Shown here: in pieces, positions 8,920-18,024 of the stretch
Numbering within the stretch: the stretch's first letter is position 1
Layout: every line of letters begins with the position of its first letter
Assembly: GCA_900184925.1 (NCBI GenBank)
Contig: FXYJ02000001.1
Span: 517,598 to 581,597 of the forward strand
Length of the DNA: 64,000 bases
Direction of reading: 5' to 3'
DNA from: Ruminococcaceae bacterium HV4-5-B5C
Lineage (GTDB): Bacteria > Bacillota > Clostridia > Oscillospirales > Acutalibacteraceae
Position numbers and translations under genes: made by a program
The notes under the pieces: generated by a model
Seen by the model: only the letters and a program-made list of their open reading frames with translations
What the model was told of the DNA's origin: nothing
Database searches by the model: none

Positions 8920-9835
8920 GAATTCAGAACAGAAAACGGCGTTTATTTCAATTGTAGGGCGCCCCAATGTGGGCAAATCCTCCATCCTCAACGCGATGCT
9001 CGGCACAAAGGTCGCCATCGTTTCACACAAACCTCAGACGACCCGCACGCGCATTATGGGCGTGCTTACGCAGGAAGAAACACAACTTGTGTTTATCGAC
9101 ACGCCCGGCCTTCTGAAACCGCGCAACCGTCTGGGCGAATATATGGTCAAGTCGGTTCTGGAGTCGGTTTCCGGCGTGGACGCCTGCCTCCTCGTGGAGG
9201 AAGCGGGGGAAAAAATTTCACCTGCTTCGCAGGAACTGATTGGAAAATTTCGCGAGCAGGGGATACCGGCGATTCTCGCCATCAACAAGATCGATCTTTT
9301 GCCGGACAAGTCCGTCCTCATGGCGCAGATTTCCAAACTTTCGGCCCTTTATCCGTTTGAGGCGGTTGTGCCGGTTTCAGCAGTGAAAAACAATGGTATT
9401 GCCGACCTGACGGGCGAACTTCGGAAACTCGCGCAGCCCAGCGCGCATTTTTTTGACGACGACGCTCTTACCGACCAGCCGGAGCGCGTTGTGGCGGGCG
9501 AAATCGTCCGTGAAAAACTGCTGCGCCTGCTGAGCAGCGAAGTTCCGCACGGCGTCGCCGTTACGGTCGACCGCATGTCCGCCCGGGAGGACGGCAGCGG
9601 CATCACCGATATTTCCGCCGTCATCTATTGCGAAAAGGAATCGCACAAGGGCATCATCATCGGGAAAAACGGTGCAATGCTGAAAAAAGTCGGCACGTAT
9701 GCCCGCGAAGACATGGAACATTTTTTTGACTGCAAAGTCAACCTGAAGCTATGGGTTCGTGTGAAAGAAGACTGGCGCAACCGCGAAGCCGCCCTGCGCG
9801 CGCTTGGGTACGACAGCTCCAACTTCGACGGCTGA
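8912..9835 (+). CDS. era: GTPase Era
   Basis: Ribosome-assembly GTPase that binds the 3' end of 16S rRNA in the 30S subunit. The 307 residues start at GTG 8912 (AAGGGA upstream), overlapping dgkA by 8 bases. The G1 motif GRPNVGKS is at residues 16-23, followed by DTPG and NKID, and the C-terminal KH domain contains IIGKNGAMLKKVG. Length is normal for the family. Its position between ybeY/dgkA and recO is the standard Firmicute order and links it to YbeY in 30S maturation. Confidence 0.96.
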   Translation: MAENSEQKTAFISIVGRPNVGKSSILNAMLGTKVAIVSHKPQTTRTRIMGVLTQEETQLVFIDTPGLLKPRNRLGEYMVKSVLESVSGVDACLLVEEAGEKISPASQELIGKFREQGIPAILAINKIDLLPDKSVLMAQISKLSALYPFEAVVPVSAVKNNGIADLTGELRKLAQPSAHFFDDDALTDQPERVVAGEIVREKLLRLLSSEVPHGVAVTVDRMSAREDGSGITDISAVIYCEKESHKGIIIGKNGAMLKKVGTYAREDMEHFFDCKVNLKLWVRVKEDWRNREAALRALGYDSSNFDG

Positions 9836-9987
9836 CAACAAGCTTCGACGGAAAACAACCGGCGAAATCTGTAATATAATGGATACTATTCATACAATTA
9901 CCGTTCATAGAACCGCTAACTCTGCAAATACTTTTTTTAGAGATGATTCTGGCCGACACTGTCGGCTTTTGCAGAGGAGCGGTCGCA

Positions 9988-10155
9988 ATGAACGAAAATT
10001 CAGCATGGGAATATTTTCGCCGCACGGGTTCGGTGAGGGATTACCTCGCCTATACACAGTGCAGGGCGCATTCCGAACACACAAAAGAACAACGGGAGGA
10101 CCGCAATGAAGACAGATGCCCGGGGCCTGGTGGTTTCGGAGAAACGCGTGGGTGA
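9988..10155 (+). CDS. yqzL: YqzL-like small protein between era and recO
   Basis: A 55-residue protein with GAGGAG 8 bases before its ATG. Its first 25 residues follow the YqzL pattern (W-x2-F-x2-TG-x4-YL; here WEYFRRTGSVRDYLAY), and it occupies the yqzL position between era and recO. The last 50 bases overlap recO in another frame, so the two are probably translationally coupled. Function unknown. The longer charged tail is read only because of the overlap and may not be conserved. Confidence 0.7.
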   Translation: MNENSAWEYFRRTGSVRDYLAYTQCRAHSEHTKEQREDRNEDRCPGPGGFGETRG

Positions 10156-10876
10156 GGGGGACCGCCTCGTCACCGTCCTGACAGGGGAGCGGGGAATCCT
10201 GCGCGCGTTTGTCCGCCAGTCGAAACGGGCGGGCGGGGGCAGACTTTCCGCTACAAGACTTTTCACGTATTCCCGCCTTTCAATTTTTGAAGGGCGGGAC
10301 AGTTACATAATTGACGACGCCCAGCCGATTGAGGTCTTTTTTGGCCTTCGGGAGGATATCGGGCGCCTTTCGCTTGCCCAGTACTTTTGTGAGCTTGCTG
10401 TGAATCTTGCCCCGCAGGATTCCGAGGCAGAACTTTTTCTGCGCCTTCTGCTCAACGGGATGTATTACCTGAGCGAGGGCAAGAAACCGGACGCCGTGCT
10501 CAAACCTGCCGTCGAAATGCGCATGATGTCCCTCGCGGGGTATATGCCGAATCTGATCGGCTGCGCCGAGTGCGGACGCTATGAATCCGAGGCAATGCTG
10601 TTTTTGCCGCGCAGCGGCAGAATTGTCTGCCGGGAATGCAGCGGTACGCCGTTTGGGGAACCGGCCTTTCTTCTCCATCCCGGCGCTATGACGGCGCTGC
10701 GCCACACTGTTTATGCGGATTTTGAGAAGCTGTTTGCCTTTCGCGTTTCGGAGGGGGCGGCGCGGGAACTCGCCGAGGCCTCCGAGCGGTATGTGCTGGA
10801 GACGCTTCAGCGCGGCTTTGCGACGCTCGATTTTTACCATCAGATGGCAGACGCAGACGGAGGACAGAAAAAATGA
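10106..10876 (+). CDS. recO: DNA repair protein RecO
   Basis: Recombination mediator that, with RecR, loads RecA onto SSB-coated DNA in the RecFOR pathway. The 256 residues comprise an N-terminal OB fold (1-80), a helical middle and a zinc site built from CAEC (about 153) and CREC (about 174). GGGAGG lies before the ATG. The stop overlaps the ATG of the following phosphoesterase gene. Confidence 0.93.
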   Translation: MKTDARGLVVSEKRVGEGDRLVTVLTGERGILRAFVRQSKRAGGGRLSATRLFTYSRLSIFEGRDSYIIDDAQPIEVFFGLREDIGRLSLAQYFCELAVNLAPQDSEAELFLRLLLNGMYYLSEGKKPDAVLKPAVEMRMMSLAGYMPNLIGCAECGRYESEAMLFLPRSGRIVCRECSGTPFGEPAFLLHPGAMTALRHTVYADFEKLFAFRVSEGAARELAEASERYVLETLQRGFATLDFYHQMADADGGQKK

Positions 10877-11820
10877 AGGAAAGGAACAGCGCCGGGTTTT
10901 CTGAAAAAGCGCGGCCTTACGGGCTCGCAGCGGATTATTACCGGCTGCATGCCAGAAAACAGGTTCTGAAGCGGATTCTTTACGCCGGAGCTGCGGTTTG
11001 CCCGGAGAATGCCGCGCTTTCCGTTTCTCATTATGAAATAGCGGCGGAGAAAATCCCGCCCGCGTTTGACGGATTCCGAATCATTCAGCTTTCCGACCTG
11101 CACGGCCGCCTTTTCGGAAAGGACGGGCAAAGGCTTCTTGCAAAAATAAAAGCACAGCGGCCGGATATGATCGCGGTGACCGGCGATTTTGCGGATGAGA
11201 AAACAGAAAATTTTGCCCCGCTTCTTCACTTTGCGGCAAGTCTTCGGGCAATATGCCCCGTCTGCTTTGTGTCGGGAAATCACGAACAGAAGCTGCCTCC
11301 GCTGCTGCGCAGAAGCTTTCTGAACGGCCTGCGTGAGCAGGGAGTGGGGATACTGGACAACACTTCGGTTCATCTGGAACGAAACGGGCAAACCGTCGAC
11401 CTGCGCGGAGTCCGCGTGCCGCTTCGGTATTACCGCTGGCGTGGGAAAGGAAACCGGAGAATAGCGTTTTCAGAAAAGAAAATGGAACGTCTCGCGGGTT
11501 TCTGCGGACCCTCCTACACGGTTCTGCTTGCCCATAATCCACTTTTTTTTGAGGCTTATGCGGCGTGGGGCGCCGACCTTACTCTGTGCGGCCACGTTCA
11601 CGGCGGGCTGTTTCGCCTGCCGGGTCTGGGCGGGCTTCTTTCCCCGGAACGGAAGTTCTTTCCCCGGTACAGCGCAGGCATTTACCGTATCGGGGACCGG
11701 GTCATGGAAGTCAGCCGCGGGCTGGGAAAATACCCGCGTCTCAATAACCTCCCCGAAATCGTTTCCCTTACGCTTCGGAGTGCTCCCGGGCACCCGACGC
11801 CGAGAAAGGACGTTTTATGA
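10873..11820 (+). CDS. Metallophosphoesterase (calcineurin-like)
   Basis: A 315-residue two-metal phosphoesterase. All five blocks of the fold are visible: QLSDLHG near residue 75, VTGDFAD near 105, SGNHE near 137, LAHNP near 220 and CGHVHGG near 239. The N-terminus is basic, with only a short hydrophobic stretch near residues 36-50, so anchoring is doubtful. It overlaps recO and mutS2 by 4 bases at each end, indicating an operon. Relatives include YkuE/YaeI-type enzymes acting on lipids or nucleotides; the substrate cannot be told. Confidence 0.85.
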   Translation: MKERNSAGFSEKARPYGLAADYYRLHARKQVLKRILYAGAAVCPENAALSVSHYEIAAEKIPPAFDGFRIIQLSDLHGRLFGKDGQRLLAKIKAQRPDMIAVTGDFADEKTENFAPLLHFAASLRAICPVCFVSGNHEQKLPPLLRRSFLNGLREQGVGILDNTSVHLERNGQTVDLRGVRVPLRYYRWRGKGNRRIAFSEKKMERLAGFCGPSYTVLLAHNPLFFEAYAAWGADLTLCGHVHGGLFRLPGLGGLLSPERKFFPRYSAGIYRIGDRVMEVSRGLGKYPRLNNLPEIVSLTLRSAPGHPTPRKDVL

Positions 11821-14186
11821 TACAGGAAGATCTGAAAAAACATGCACGGGCGCTGGAACTCGATAAAATTCTGAAACAACTGGCGGAGCAGACGACATGC
11901 GAAGATGCGGCTCAGGCGGCACTGGCACTGGAGCCTTCGCCGACGGACGCGGAGCGTCTGCTTCAGGAAACGGACGATGCGTTTGTGCTGATGGCGCGTT
12001 TTGGTTCGCCGTCATTCGGGGGCCTTTCCAACGTGACCAATTCCCTCCGCCGTGCACAGGCGGGCGGTATGCTCACCATGGCGGAGCTGCTTAAAATCGG
12101 AGGGGTCCTGCGGACCCTGCGCGGCATTACGGAATGGCGTCAGAAGGGTGCGGGGGTTAAGACGAGCCTCGACGAACGGTTCAACCTGATTACGGCAAAC
12201 CAGTACCTCGAGAACCGCATCGCTTCCGCGATTCTTTCGGAAGAAGAGATGGCGGACGGCGCTTCGCCCGCCCTTTCGGATATCCGTCGGAAAATCCGGC
12301 AGTCTTCCACCCGCGCCCGCGAGGTGCTGGACCGGATGACGCATTCCGCAACCTACCAGAAATATCTGCAGGAGCCGATTGTAACGATCCGCGAGGGGCG
12401 TTTCGTTGTTCCGGTCAAGGCGGAGTACCGTTCCGAAATTCCCGGTCTCGTCCACGACACGTCGGCGAGCGGTTCCACCGTCTTTGTGGAGCCAATGGGC
12501 GCCGTCGAGGCGAACAACCGCGTGAAGGTGCTCCTCTCCGAGGAGAAAAAGGAAGTGGAGCGGGTCCTTTCGGAGCTTTCGGCGGAAGCGGGAAATTTCG
12601 CCGACACTATTATCCGTAGCTATGGGCTGGCGGTTTCGCTCAGCGTTGTGTTCGCAAAGGCTTCGCTCGCCTACCGCATGAAGGCCACAAGGCCGAAGCT
12701 GAATGACCGCGGGCGGATTGTTCTCCGCCGCGCCCGCCACCCGCTCATCGATCCGGAAAAGGTTGTTCCGACCGATATCGAGCTCGGCACAAGCTTCGAC
12801 ACGCTCGTTATTACCGGGCCGAACACAGGCGGAAAAACCGTCTCACTCAAAACGGTGGGCCTTCTGACGCTGATGGCGATGTGCGGGCTGATGATTCCCG
12901 CAGCGGAAGAAAGCGAGCTTTCCGTGTTCGGTCAGGTTCTTGCGGATATCGGCGACGAACAGAGCATTGAGCAGTCGCTTTCGACCTTTTCCGCACATAT
13001 GAAGAATATAATAGAGATAATCCGGCGTGCGGACGGAAACAGCCTTGTGCTGCTCGATGAGCTGGGCGCGGGGACGGACCCTGTGGAAGGCGCGGCCCTT
13101 GCGGAATCCATCCTTGAGGAACTGCGTTCCAGAGGAGCCAGAATTGCCGCCACCACTCATTATGCAGAGCTGAAAGCTTATGCGCTCCAGACTGCGGGAG
13201 TGGAAAACGCGTGCTGTGAATTCGACGTTGCAACGCTCCGGCCGACTTACCGGCTTCTGATCGGTATGCCCGGGCGTTCCAATGCGTTTGCCATTTCTCT
13301 GCGCCTTGGCATGGAACCGACCGTCGTTGAACGTGCGAAGGAACTTGTCTCCGGCGAAAACCGGCGGTTTGAGGATGTCGTTCAGAATCTTGAGGAAAGC
13401 CGCAGACGGCTGGAAGAGGAACGGGAGAAAGCGGGCCGTGCGCGTGAGGATTCTGAGCAGGCCCGCCGGGAAGCAGAGGAAGCGCGGAGCAAAGTGCAGG
13501 CCGAAACGGACCGCGCGTTCGCGCAGGCCCGCGAAAAGGCCGCGCAGCTTGTTGCCGCTACACGCTCGCAGATTGATACCCTCATGAACGAGATGGATGA
13601 GATCCGCCGCCAGAAAAACAAAGGCATTTCCGCAGAACAGAAGGCACGGCTCAACTCCGGACTGCGGTCGCTGGAGCGTACGGCAGACCCCGTCAGCAGG
13701 AAAGAAGATTCCGGTTACCGGCTGCCGCGCGAACTCAGGGTAGGCGACACGGTTTTGATTTTCGACATCGACAAGAAGGCGACGGTTCTCCGCACAGCGG
13801 AAGGCGACCCGCCGGAGGTCCTTGTTCAGGCGGGCATTCTGCAGACGCGCGTGCCGCTTTCCAATCTGCGGCTCGTTAAGGAAACGCCTCAGAAAAAGGC
13901 GTTTCGCACGGTCACTCGCAATGTGGGACGCGCACAGGCGCGTCCTGCCACAGAAGTCGACGTACGCGGCATGACGGCGGAGGAAGCGCTGATGGAAGTG
14001 GATCGGGCGATTGACGCCGCGACCCTTTCGGGCGTGGGGCAGCTCACCGTGATTCACGGAAAAGGCACCGGTGTGCTGCGGGGCGCGGTGCAGCAGCATC
14101 TGAAAAATTATCCCGGCGTCAGGAGCTACCGCCTCGGCACCTTCGGGGAAGGAGAGTCCGGCGTGACGGTTGTGGAACTGGAATAA
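11817..14186 (+). CDS. mutS2: MutS2 ATPase/nuclease
   Basis: MutS-like protein of 789 residues without a mismatch-recognition domain. It acts in suppressing recombination and, by more recent work, in rescuing collided ribosomes. The ATPase has Walker A GPNTGGKT near residues 334-341 and the DEL(GAGTDP) Walker B near 413. A long charged coiled coil runs at about 510-610, followed by a beta-rich KOW-like region and a C-terminal Smr domain with DVRGMTAEEA and the IHGKGTG loop near 750. Length matches the family. It is coupled to the preceding phosphoesterase. Confidence 0.96.
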   Translation: MIQEDLKKHARALELDKILKQLAEQTTCEDAAQAALALEPSPTDAERLLQETDDAFVLMARFGSPSFGGLSNVTNSLRRAQAGGMLTMAELLKIGGVLRTLRGITEWRQKGAGVKTSLDERFNLITANQYLENRIASAILSEEEMADGASPALSDIRRKIRQSSTRAREVLDRMTHSATYQKYLQEPIVTIREGRFVVPVKAEYRSEIPGLVHDTSASGSTVFVEPMGAVEANNRVKVLLSEEKKEVERVLSELSAEAGNFADTIIRSYGLAVSLSVVFAKASLAYRMKATRPKLNDRGRIVLRRARHPLIDPEKVVPTDIELGTSFDTLVITGPNTGGKTVSLKTVGLLTLMAMCGLMIPAAEESELSVFGQVLADIGDEQSIEQSLSTFSAHMKNIIEIIRRADGNSLVLLDELGAGTDPVEGAALAESILEELRSRGARIAATTHYAELKAYALQTAGVENACCEFDVATLRPTYRLLIGMPGRSNAFAISLRLGMEPTVVERAKELVSGENRRFEDVVQNLEESRRRLEEEREKAGRAREDSEQARREAEEARSKVQAETDRAFAQAREKAAQLVAATRSQIDTLMNEMDEIRRQKNKGISAEQKARLNSGLRSLERTADPVSRKEDSGYRLPRELRVGDTVLIFDIDKKATVLRTAEGDPPEVLVQAGILQTRVPLSNLRLVKETPQKKAFRTVTRNVGRAQARPATEVDVRGMTAEEALMEVDRAIDAATLSGVGQLTVIHGKGTGVLRGAVQQHLKNYPGVRSYRLGTFGEGESGVTVVELE

Positions 14187-14211
14187 AGTGCGAACGGGAG
14201 GTCTTTGAGAG

Positions 14212-14886
14212 ATGGAATCCATAGTTCGGCAAGGTGCGCAGACTCCGCAGAAGAAGAACACGGGCCTGAAGATCGGCGTTGCGGTTCTGATCGTACTGAT
14301 TGCGGCGGTGTGCGTCGTTGTCGGTCTGGCGTTCAGCGACCCGTACCGGGACAGGGGCCTCGAGACAATCCAGCCGTCCGACCGCCTTGCCACTGTAACA
14401 GCGGCATCCGTTCTGACCGGGAAGGAGAACAGCTTTTCCATTGACGACGTGAATGCGTACCTTGCCTACCGGTTCCAGCAAGACACCGCGAAAGGGCAGG
14501 GAGCGGATTTTCAGGTGAAGGCCGTCGAGGCAATCGACTTTTCGGGAAGCAGCGCGGATATTTATCTGCCGGTTGTTTTCCGGGGAAAGAGCATCGGCGT
14601 TTCATTCAACGTAACCCCTTCGCTTGACGCGGCGGCTGGGGAACTGCGGTTTCAGGTCAATTCGGCGCATGTGGGTCGTCTTCCCGTTCCGGTGGACCCG
14701 GTGCTCCGGAAAGCGGAGGCACATCTTCCGGAGGACTTCCGGCTGGACGGCCACACGGTTGTCTGCAGAGCACCTTCGCTGAAGATTTCCGCGCTTGGCG
14801 TGACCGCCTCCGCGAGCCTTACCGAGATGAAGCTGGGCGACGGTACGCTGAACCTCGCAGCAAAAGCAAAGCTGACCCTTGGGTGA
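14212..14886 (+). CDS. Membrane-anchored protein, possibly YpmS/DUF2140-like
   Basis: A 224-residue protein with a short cytoplasmic N-terminus, one membrane helix (about residues 20-42, IGVAVLIVLIAAVCVVVGLAF) and a beta-rich extracellular part. The region SIDDVNAYLAYRF followed by strands and GRLPVPVDPVL recalls the YpmS/DUF2140 family, whose role is unknown. This resemblance is by eye and may be wrong. GGGAGG lies upstream of the ATG, 25 bases after mutS2, so it is probably the last gene of that operon. Confidence 0.6.
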   Translation: MESIVRQGAQTPQKKNTGLKIGVAVLIVLIAAVCVVVGLAFSDPYRDRGLETIQPSDRLATVTAASVLTGKENSFSIDDVNAYLAYRFQQDTAKGQGADFQVKAVEAIDFSGSSADIYLPVVFRGKSIGVSFNVTPSLDAAAGELRFQVNSAHVGRLPVPVDPVLRKAEAHLPEDFRLDGHTVVCRAPSLKISALGVTASASLTEMKLGDGTLNLAAKAKLTLG

Positions 14887-14899
14887 CAAGAAAAAAGCC

Positions 14900-14928
14900 T
14901 TGACACCTCGTTTTGTTTCCTGTATAAT
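14900..14928 (+). promoter_or_regulatory. Consensus sigma-A promoter of ylxM-ffh-rpsP-khpA
   Basis: Perfect TTGACA (14900-14905), 17-base spacer and perfect TATAAT (14923-14928). It should be among the strongest promoters of the window, as fits SRP and ribosomal protein genes. Confidence 0.93.
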
Positions 14929-14933
14929 CCTAG

Positions 14934-14957
14934 ATGTAAAGAGCAAAAGCTTTACAT
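14934..14957 (+). promoter_or_regulatory. Leader inverted repeat at the transcription start of ylxM-ffh
   Basis: ATGTAAAG (14934-14941) and CTTTACAT (14950-14957) form a perfect 8-base repeat around an 8-base loop, starting 6 bases after the -10. It could be an operator or a 5'-end hairpin that protects the messenger. Confidence 0.5.
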
Positions 14958-14971
14958 AAGGCGGTGTTTTC

Positions 14972-15337
14972 ATGCCGAAAGACCTGTCAATTTCCCAGTT
15001 GCTTGATTATTACGGCAATATGCTGACTGAAAAGCAGCGGGAAGTCATCGATTTTTACTATAACGACGACCTCTCCCTCTCCGAAATTGCGGAGAACGAG
15101 GGCATTTCCCGTCAGGGTGTCCGGGACGCAATTAAACGTGCCGAAGCGCAGCTGACCGAAATGGAAGATCGTCTCGGCTTTTTAAAGCGGTCCGCCGAGG
15201 TGCGGGCGGGTCTTGAGCAGATTTGCGAGGCCGCCGGCCGCATTCGCGAAAACAACAGCAGGTGCAGCAGCGTGCGGCAGATTGGAGAAGATGCGGGCAG
15301 CATTCTTCAGTGTGCCAGACGCCTTCTGGAAGAGTAA
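14972..15337 (+). CDS. ylxM: YlxM/p13 family helix-turn-helix protein (SRP-associated)
   Basis: A 121-residue protein of the UPF0122/YlxM family. A sigma-70 region-4-like helix-turn-helix fills residues 1-70 (LLDYYGNMLTEKQREVIDFY, then LSLSEIAENEGISRQGVRDAIKRAE). The C-terminal half is a helix with no clear motif. The family is encoded directly before ffh, as here (12 bases apart), and has been linked to signal recognition particle function in streptococci. The ATG has AAGGCGG upstream. Confidence 0.92.
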   Translation: MPKDLSISQLLDYYGNMLTEKQREVIDFYYNDDLSLSEIAENEGISRQGVRDAIKRAEAQLTEMEDRLGFLKRSAEVRAGLEQICEAAGRIRENNSRCSSVRQIGEDAGSILQCARRLLEE

Positions 15338-15349
15338 GGAGGATACGCT

Positions 15350-16678
15350 TTGGCGTTTGAAAGCCTATCGGAGAAACTTTCCGCCGTATTTAAACGGCTG
15401 AAATCAAAAGGAAAGCTGTCGGAGCAGGATGTTAAGGACGTCATGCGCGAAGTCCGGCTTGCTCTGCTGGAAGCCGACGTCAATTATAAAGTTGCCAAGG
15501 ATTTTACCGCGAAGGTTTCGGCCCGCGCCGTCGGCGCGGAGGTTATGGAGAGCCTGACCCCGGCGCAGATGGTCATCAAGATCGTGAACGAGGAGCTCAC
15601 TGCCCTGATGGGCGGAGGAGAAGCGCGTCTCAACAGTGCCTCGTCGCCGCCTGCCGTTGTGCTCTTCTGCGGCCTTCAGGGCTCCGGCAAAACGACCCAC
15701 GCGGGCAAACTTGCGCTGATGCTGAAACATGAAGGCCACAGGCCGCTGCTTGTCGCCGGCGATATTTACCGCCCTGCGGCCATCCAGCAGCTCAAGGTCA
15801 TCGGAGAAAAAGCGGAGGTTCCCGTCTTTGAGATGGGAACGGAGGACCCGGTAAAGATCAGCAGGGCCGCCATCAAACATGCGAAAGATTACGGCAATGA
15901 CTTTGTGCTGATCGACACGGCCGGTCGTCTGCAGATCGACGAAAAGCTCATGGACGAGCTTCAGAATATTCGGGCCGCCGTGCATCCGACGGACACCCTG
16001 CTTGTTGTGGATGCCATGACCGGGCAGGAGGCCGTCAACGTCGCCAAGTCGTTCGACGACCTGCTCGACATCACAGGCGTGATTTTAACGAAGCTCGACG
16101 GCGACGCCAGAGGCGGCGCAGCGCTTTCGGTGCGTGCCGTGACCGGGAAGCCGATCAAGTACGCCGGCACTGGTGAAAAGCTCTCCGATCTCGAGGTGTT
16201 CCACCCGGACCGCATGGCTTCGCGCATTCTTGGAATGGGTGACGTGCTTACCCTGATTGAGGATGCCGAGAAAAACATGGACCGCAAATCCGCCGAACAG
16301 GCGGCGCGGAAAATGATGCATGACGGGCTCGATCTGAATGATGTTCTCAGTCAGATGCGCCAGATGAAGAAAATGGGCCCGATGAAGAACGTGATTTCCA
16401 AGATGCCCGGCATGGCGCAGCAGATGAAAGACGTGGACATCGACGACCGGCAAATCGACCGCACGGAGGCGCTGATTCTTTCCATGACGCCGCGCGAGCG
16501 CGAGAAGCCGGAGCTGATCAATCCCTCCCGCAAACGCCGCATTGCCGCAGGGAGCGGCATGAAGGTGGAAGACGTGAACCGTCTTCTCAAAGGCTATGAA
16601 CAGATGCGGAAAATGATGAAGCAGATGAAGAACCCCGGCTTCCGTAAACGCCTTTCCGGTCTGGGAAAACCGTTCTAA
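15350..16678 (+). CDS. ffh: Signal recognition particle protein Ffh
   Basis: SRP54 GTPase that binds 4.5S/scRNA and nascent signal sequences and docks with FtsY at the membrane. The 442 residues hold the N domain (1-90), the G domain with GLQGSGKTT near 108-116, DTAGR near 190 and [10 protein letters not shown] near 246, and a methionine-rich M domain (about 300-440; [13 protein letters not shown]). The start is TTG at 15350 with a near-perfect AAGGAGG. It follows ylxM and precedes rpsP. Confidence 0.97.
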   Translation: MAFESLSEKLSAVFKRLKSKGKLSEQDVKDVMREVRLALLEADVNYKVAKDFTAKVSARAVGAEVMESLTPAQMVIKIVNEELTALMGGGEARLNSASSPPAVVLFCGLQGSGKTTHAGKLALMLKHEGHRPLLVAGDIYRPAAIQQLKVIGEKAEVPVFEMGTEDPVKISRAAIKHAKDYGNDFVLIDTAGRLQIDEKLMDELQNIRAAVHPTDTLLVVDAMTGQEAVNVAKSFDDLLDITGVILTKLDGDARGGAALSVRAVTGKPIKYAGTGEKLSDLEVFHPDRMASRILGMGDVLTLIEDAEKNMDRKSAEQAARKMMHDGLDLNDVLSQMRQMKKMGPMKNVISKMPGMAQQMKDVDIDDRQIDRTEALILSMTPREREKPELINPSRKRRIAAGSGMKVEDVNRLLKGYEQMRKMMKQMKNPGFRKRLSGLGKPF

Positions 16679-16743
16679 CCAGCATTCATCCGGCTTTCGC
16701 CGGTGAAGATATGACTGAAATCCCAATGGAGGTGAGAATTTTT

Positions 16744-16986
16744 ATGGCAGTTAAAATCAGACTGCGCCGTGTCGGCGCAAAGAAAGCTCCTTTTTACCGC
16801 ATCGTTGTCGCCGATTCGCGTTATCCGCGTGACGGCCGCTTTATTGAGGAAATCGGGTATTACAATCCGCTGGAAGAGCCGTCCGTCGTCAAGGTTGACG
16901 CAGATAAGGCCAAAGAATGGATTGCAAACGGCGCACAGCCGACCGATACCGTAAAGACGCTGCTCAAAAAGCAGGGCGTTCTGTGA
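16744..16986 (+). CDS. rpsP: 30S ribosomal protein bS16
   Basis: An 80-residue ribosomal protein that binds 16S rRNA early in 30S assembly. The family start [25 protein letters not shown] is clear. GGAGGTGA precedes the ATG at 16744; an in-frame ATG at 16711 lies upstream of that site and is not used. A small hairpin (ATCCGGC/GCCGGTG) lies between ffh and this gene and may adjust its expression relative to ffh. Confidence 0.97.
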   Translation: MAVKIRLRRVGAKKAPFYRIVVADSRYPRDGRFIEEIGYYNPLEEPSVVKVDADKAKEWIANGAQPTDTVKTLLKKQGVL

Positions 16987-17005
16987 TCCGGGGGTGCAGT
17001 GTGCA

Positions 17006-17239
17006 ATGAAAGAATTGCTCATCGCGATTGCGCAGGGGCTTGTGGAAGATCCGTCGGCGGTTCGCGTCGACGTTGACGACCCGACCGAAGACGGTACCGT
17101 CGTTTATCATCTCCATGTGGCGGAGAGCGATATGGGCCGCGTTATCGGTAAGCAGGGCCGCATTGCAAAGGCAATCCGCGTTGTGATGCGTTCCGCAGCA
17201 ACCCGCAACAGCACAAAGGCTTCCGTCGAAATCGACTGA
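17006..17239 (+). CDS. khpA: KH-domain RNA-binding protein KhpA
   Basis: A 77-residue single KH-domain protein (YlqC/KhpA) with the GxxG loop in GRVIGKQGRIAKAIR. KhpA pairs with KhpB (Jag) and binds many RNAs in Gram-positives, affecting cell division and small-RNA biology. The ATG at 17006 fits a GGGGGTG site; GTG 16994 in frame overlaps it. It lies 19 bases after rpsP, and a strong terminator follows. In many Firmicutes rimM and trmD come next; here a ribose regulon and folT lie in between. Confidence 0.93.
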   Translation: MKELLIAIAQGLVEDPSAVRVDVDDPTEDGTVVYHLHVAESDMGRVIGKQGRIAKAIRVVMRSAATRNSTKASVEID

Positions 17240-17244
17240 AACGC

Positions 17245-17290
17245 AAAAAAGACGGCCGCAGTATTGAAAAATACTGCGGCCGTCTTTTTT
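17245..17290 (+). terminator. Terminator after khpA
   Basis: Perfect 14-base stem GACGGCCGCAGTAT (17251-17264) with its complement (17271-17284), TGAAAA loop and a run of six T; A's upstream also pair with the tail, so it may serve rbsD on the other strand. Confidence 0.95.
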
Positions 17291-17336
17291 ACCTCGGTGC
17301 TTTGCGATGAGAGATTGCTGTGTAAATGAGGATTTT

Positions 17337-17732
17337 TCAGAAATTAACTCCGCACTGCAGAATGACGTTGGCAAAGGAAGTCGTCTCTCCGGTGCGCACG
17401 ATTGCTTTGGCGTTTTTCAGAAGTCTTTTCAGTTCTTCGTGGGGAATATACCGATGCGGCAGGCCTTTCAGGATCTCACACGTTTTATCGTGCAGTTCCG
17501 GGCTTGCCGTTTTCATTTCTTCCGCAAGGAGGAAGGATTCGACGACCAGGTCATCGGAAACCGCCTTCAGTGTGTCAAGAAAAGAAGGAATGCCGCGCGT
17601 CAGAGTGAGGTCAATCACTTTCACATTTTGCGGAAGCGGGAGACCTGGGTCGGCAATCACAAAATATTCTGTATGGCCAATGCCGGCAATAGCCGCGCAC
17701 AGTTCAGGGTTAAGAATGCCATCTTTCGTCAT
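17337..17732 (-). CDS. rbsD: D-ribose pyranase RbsD
   Basis: Converts beta-pyranose to furanose forms of D-ribose so that RbsK can use it. The 131 residues match the family length. MTKDGILNPEL-AAIAGIGHTEYFVIADPGLP carries the catalytic histidine (about residue 20), and the C-terminal VRTGE-T-FANVILQCGV is typical. The ATG at 17732 is chosen because the family starts there; longer upstream reading is not supported. It is divergent from rbsR-K-A-C-B instead of lying within that operon as in Bacillus or E. coli, but it has a matching operator. Confidence 0.95.
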   Translation of the reverse strand: MTKDGILNPELCAAIAGIGHTEYFVIADPGLPLPQNVKVIDLTLTRGIPSFLDTLKAVSDDLVVESFLLAEEMKTASPELHDKTCEILKGLPHRYIPHEELKRLLKNAKAIVRTGETTSFANVILQCGVNF

Positions 17733-17754
17733 TTGAGTAACAGTCCTTTCGTGG

Positions 17755-17766
17755 TAAAACGTTTTA
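17755..17766. promoter_or_regulatory. LacI-type operator in front of rbsD
   Basis: Perfect 12-base palindrome TAAAACGTTTTA, about 15 bases downstream (minus strand) of a TATAAT box at 17787-17782. It therefore overlaps the probable transcription start of rbsD. The shape (centre CG, A/T arms) is that of LacI/GalR-family sites; it is the likely RbsR target. Confidence 0.7.
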
Positions 17767-17894
17767 TCATTTTTGCTTTTAATTATATCGCTCCTATTCG
17801 CCAAGATATATCGGCAAATCGACCAAAAATACAGAAAAATAACTATGTAATATACTAAATATACCTCGCGAATTCAAAATATTGTCGGAATCCA

Positions 17895-17939
17895 TTGACA
17901 AACTGTGAAATATGTACTATCTTTTGTTAAAACGTATTA
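17895..17939 (+). promoter_or_regulatory. Promoter and operator of rbsR-K-A-C-B
   Basis: TTGACA (17895-17900), 17 bases, then TATCTT (17918-17923). Four bases later comes TAAAACGTATTA (17928-17939), which matches the rbsD operator at 11 of 12 positions. A repressor bound here would block the promoter, giving autoregulation. Confidence 0.7.
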
Positions 17940-18024
17940 CCTGATCGGCTCAAGCGTGGCACGGGGCTTGACAGCCTGGCTTTACCGGAACCGGATCAGT
18001 TCGATTTGAAAAGGGCAATGAAAC

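Noticed and set aside
12843..14441. A 532-codon minus-strand open frame
   Set aside because: It is antisense to mutS2, has no domain features, and GC-rich codon use opens such frames.
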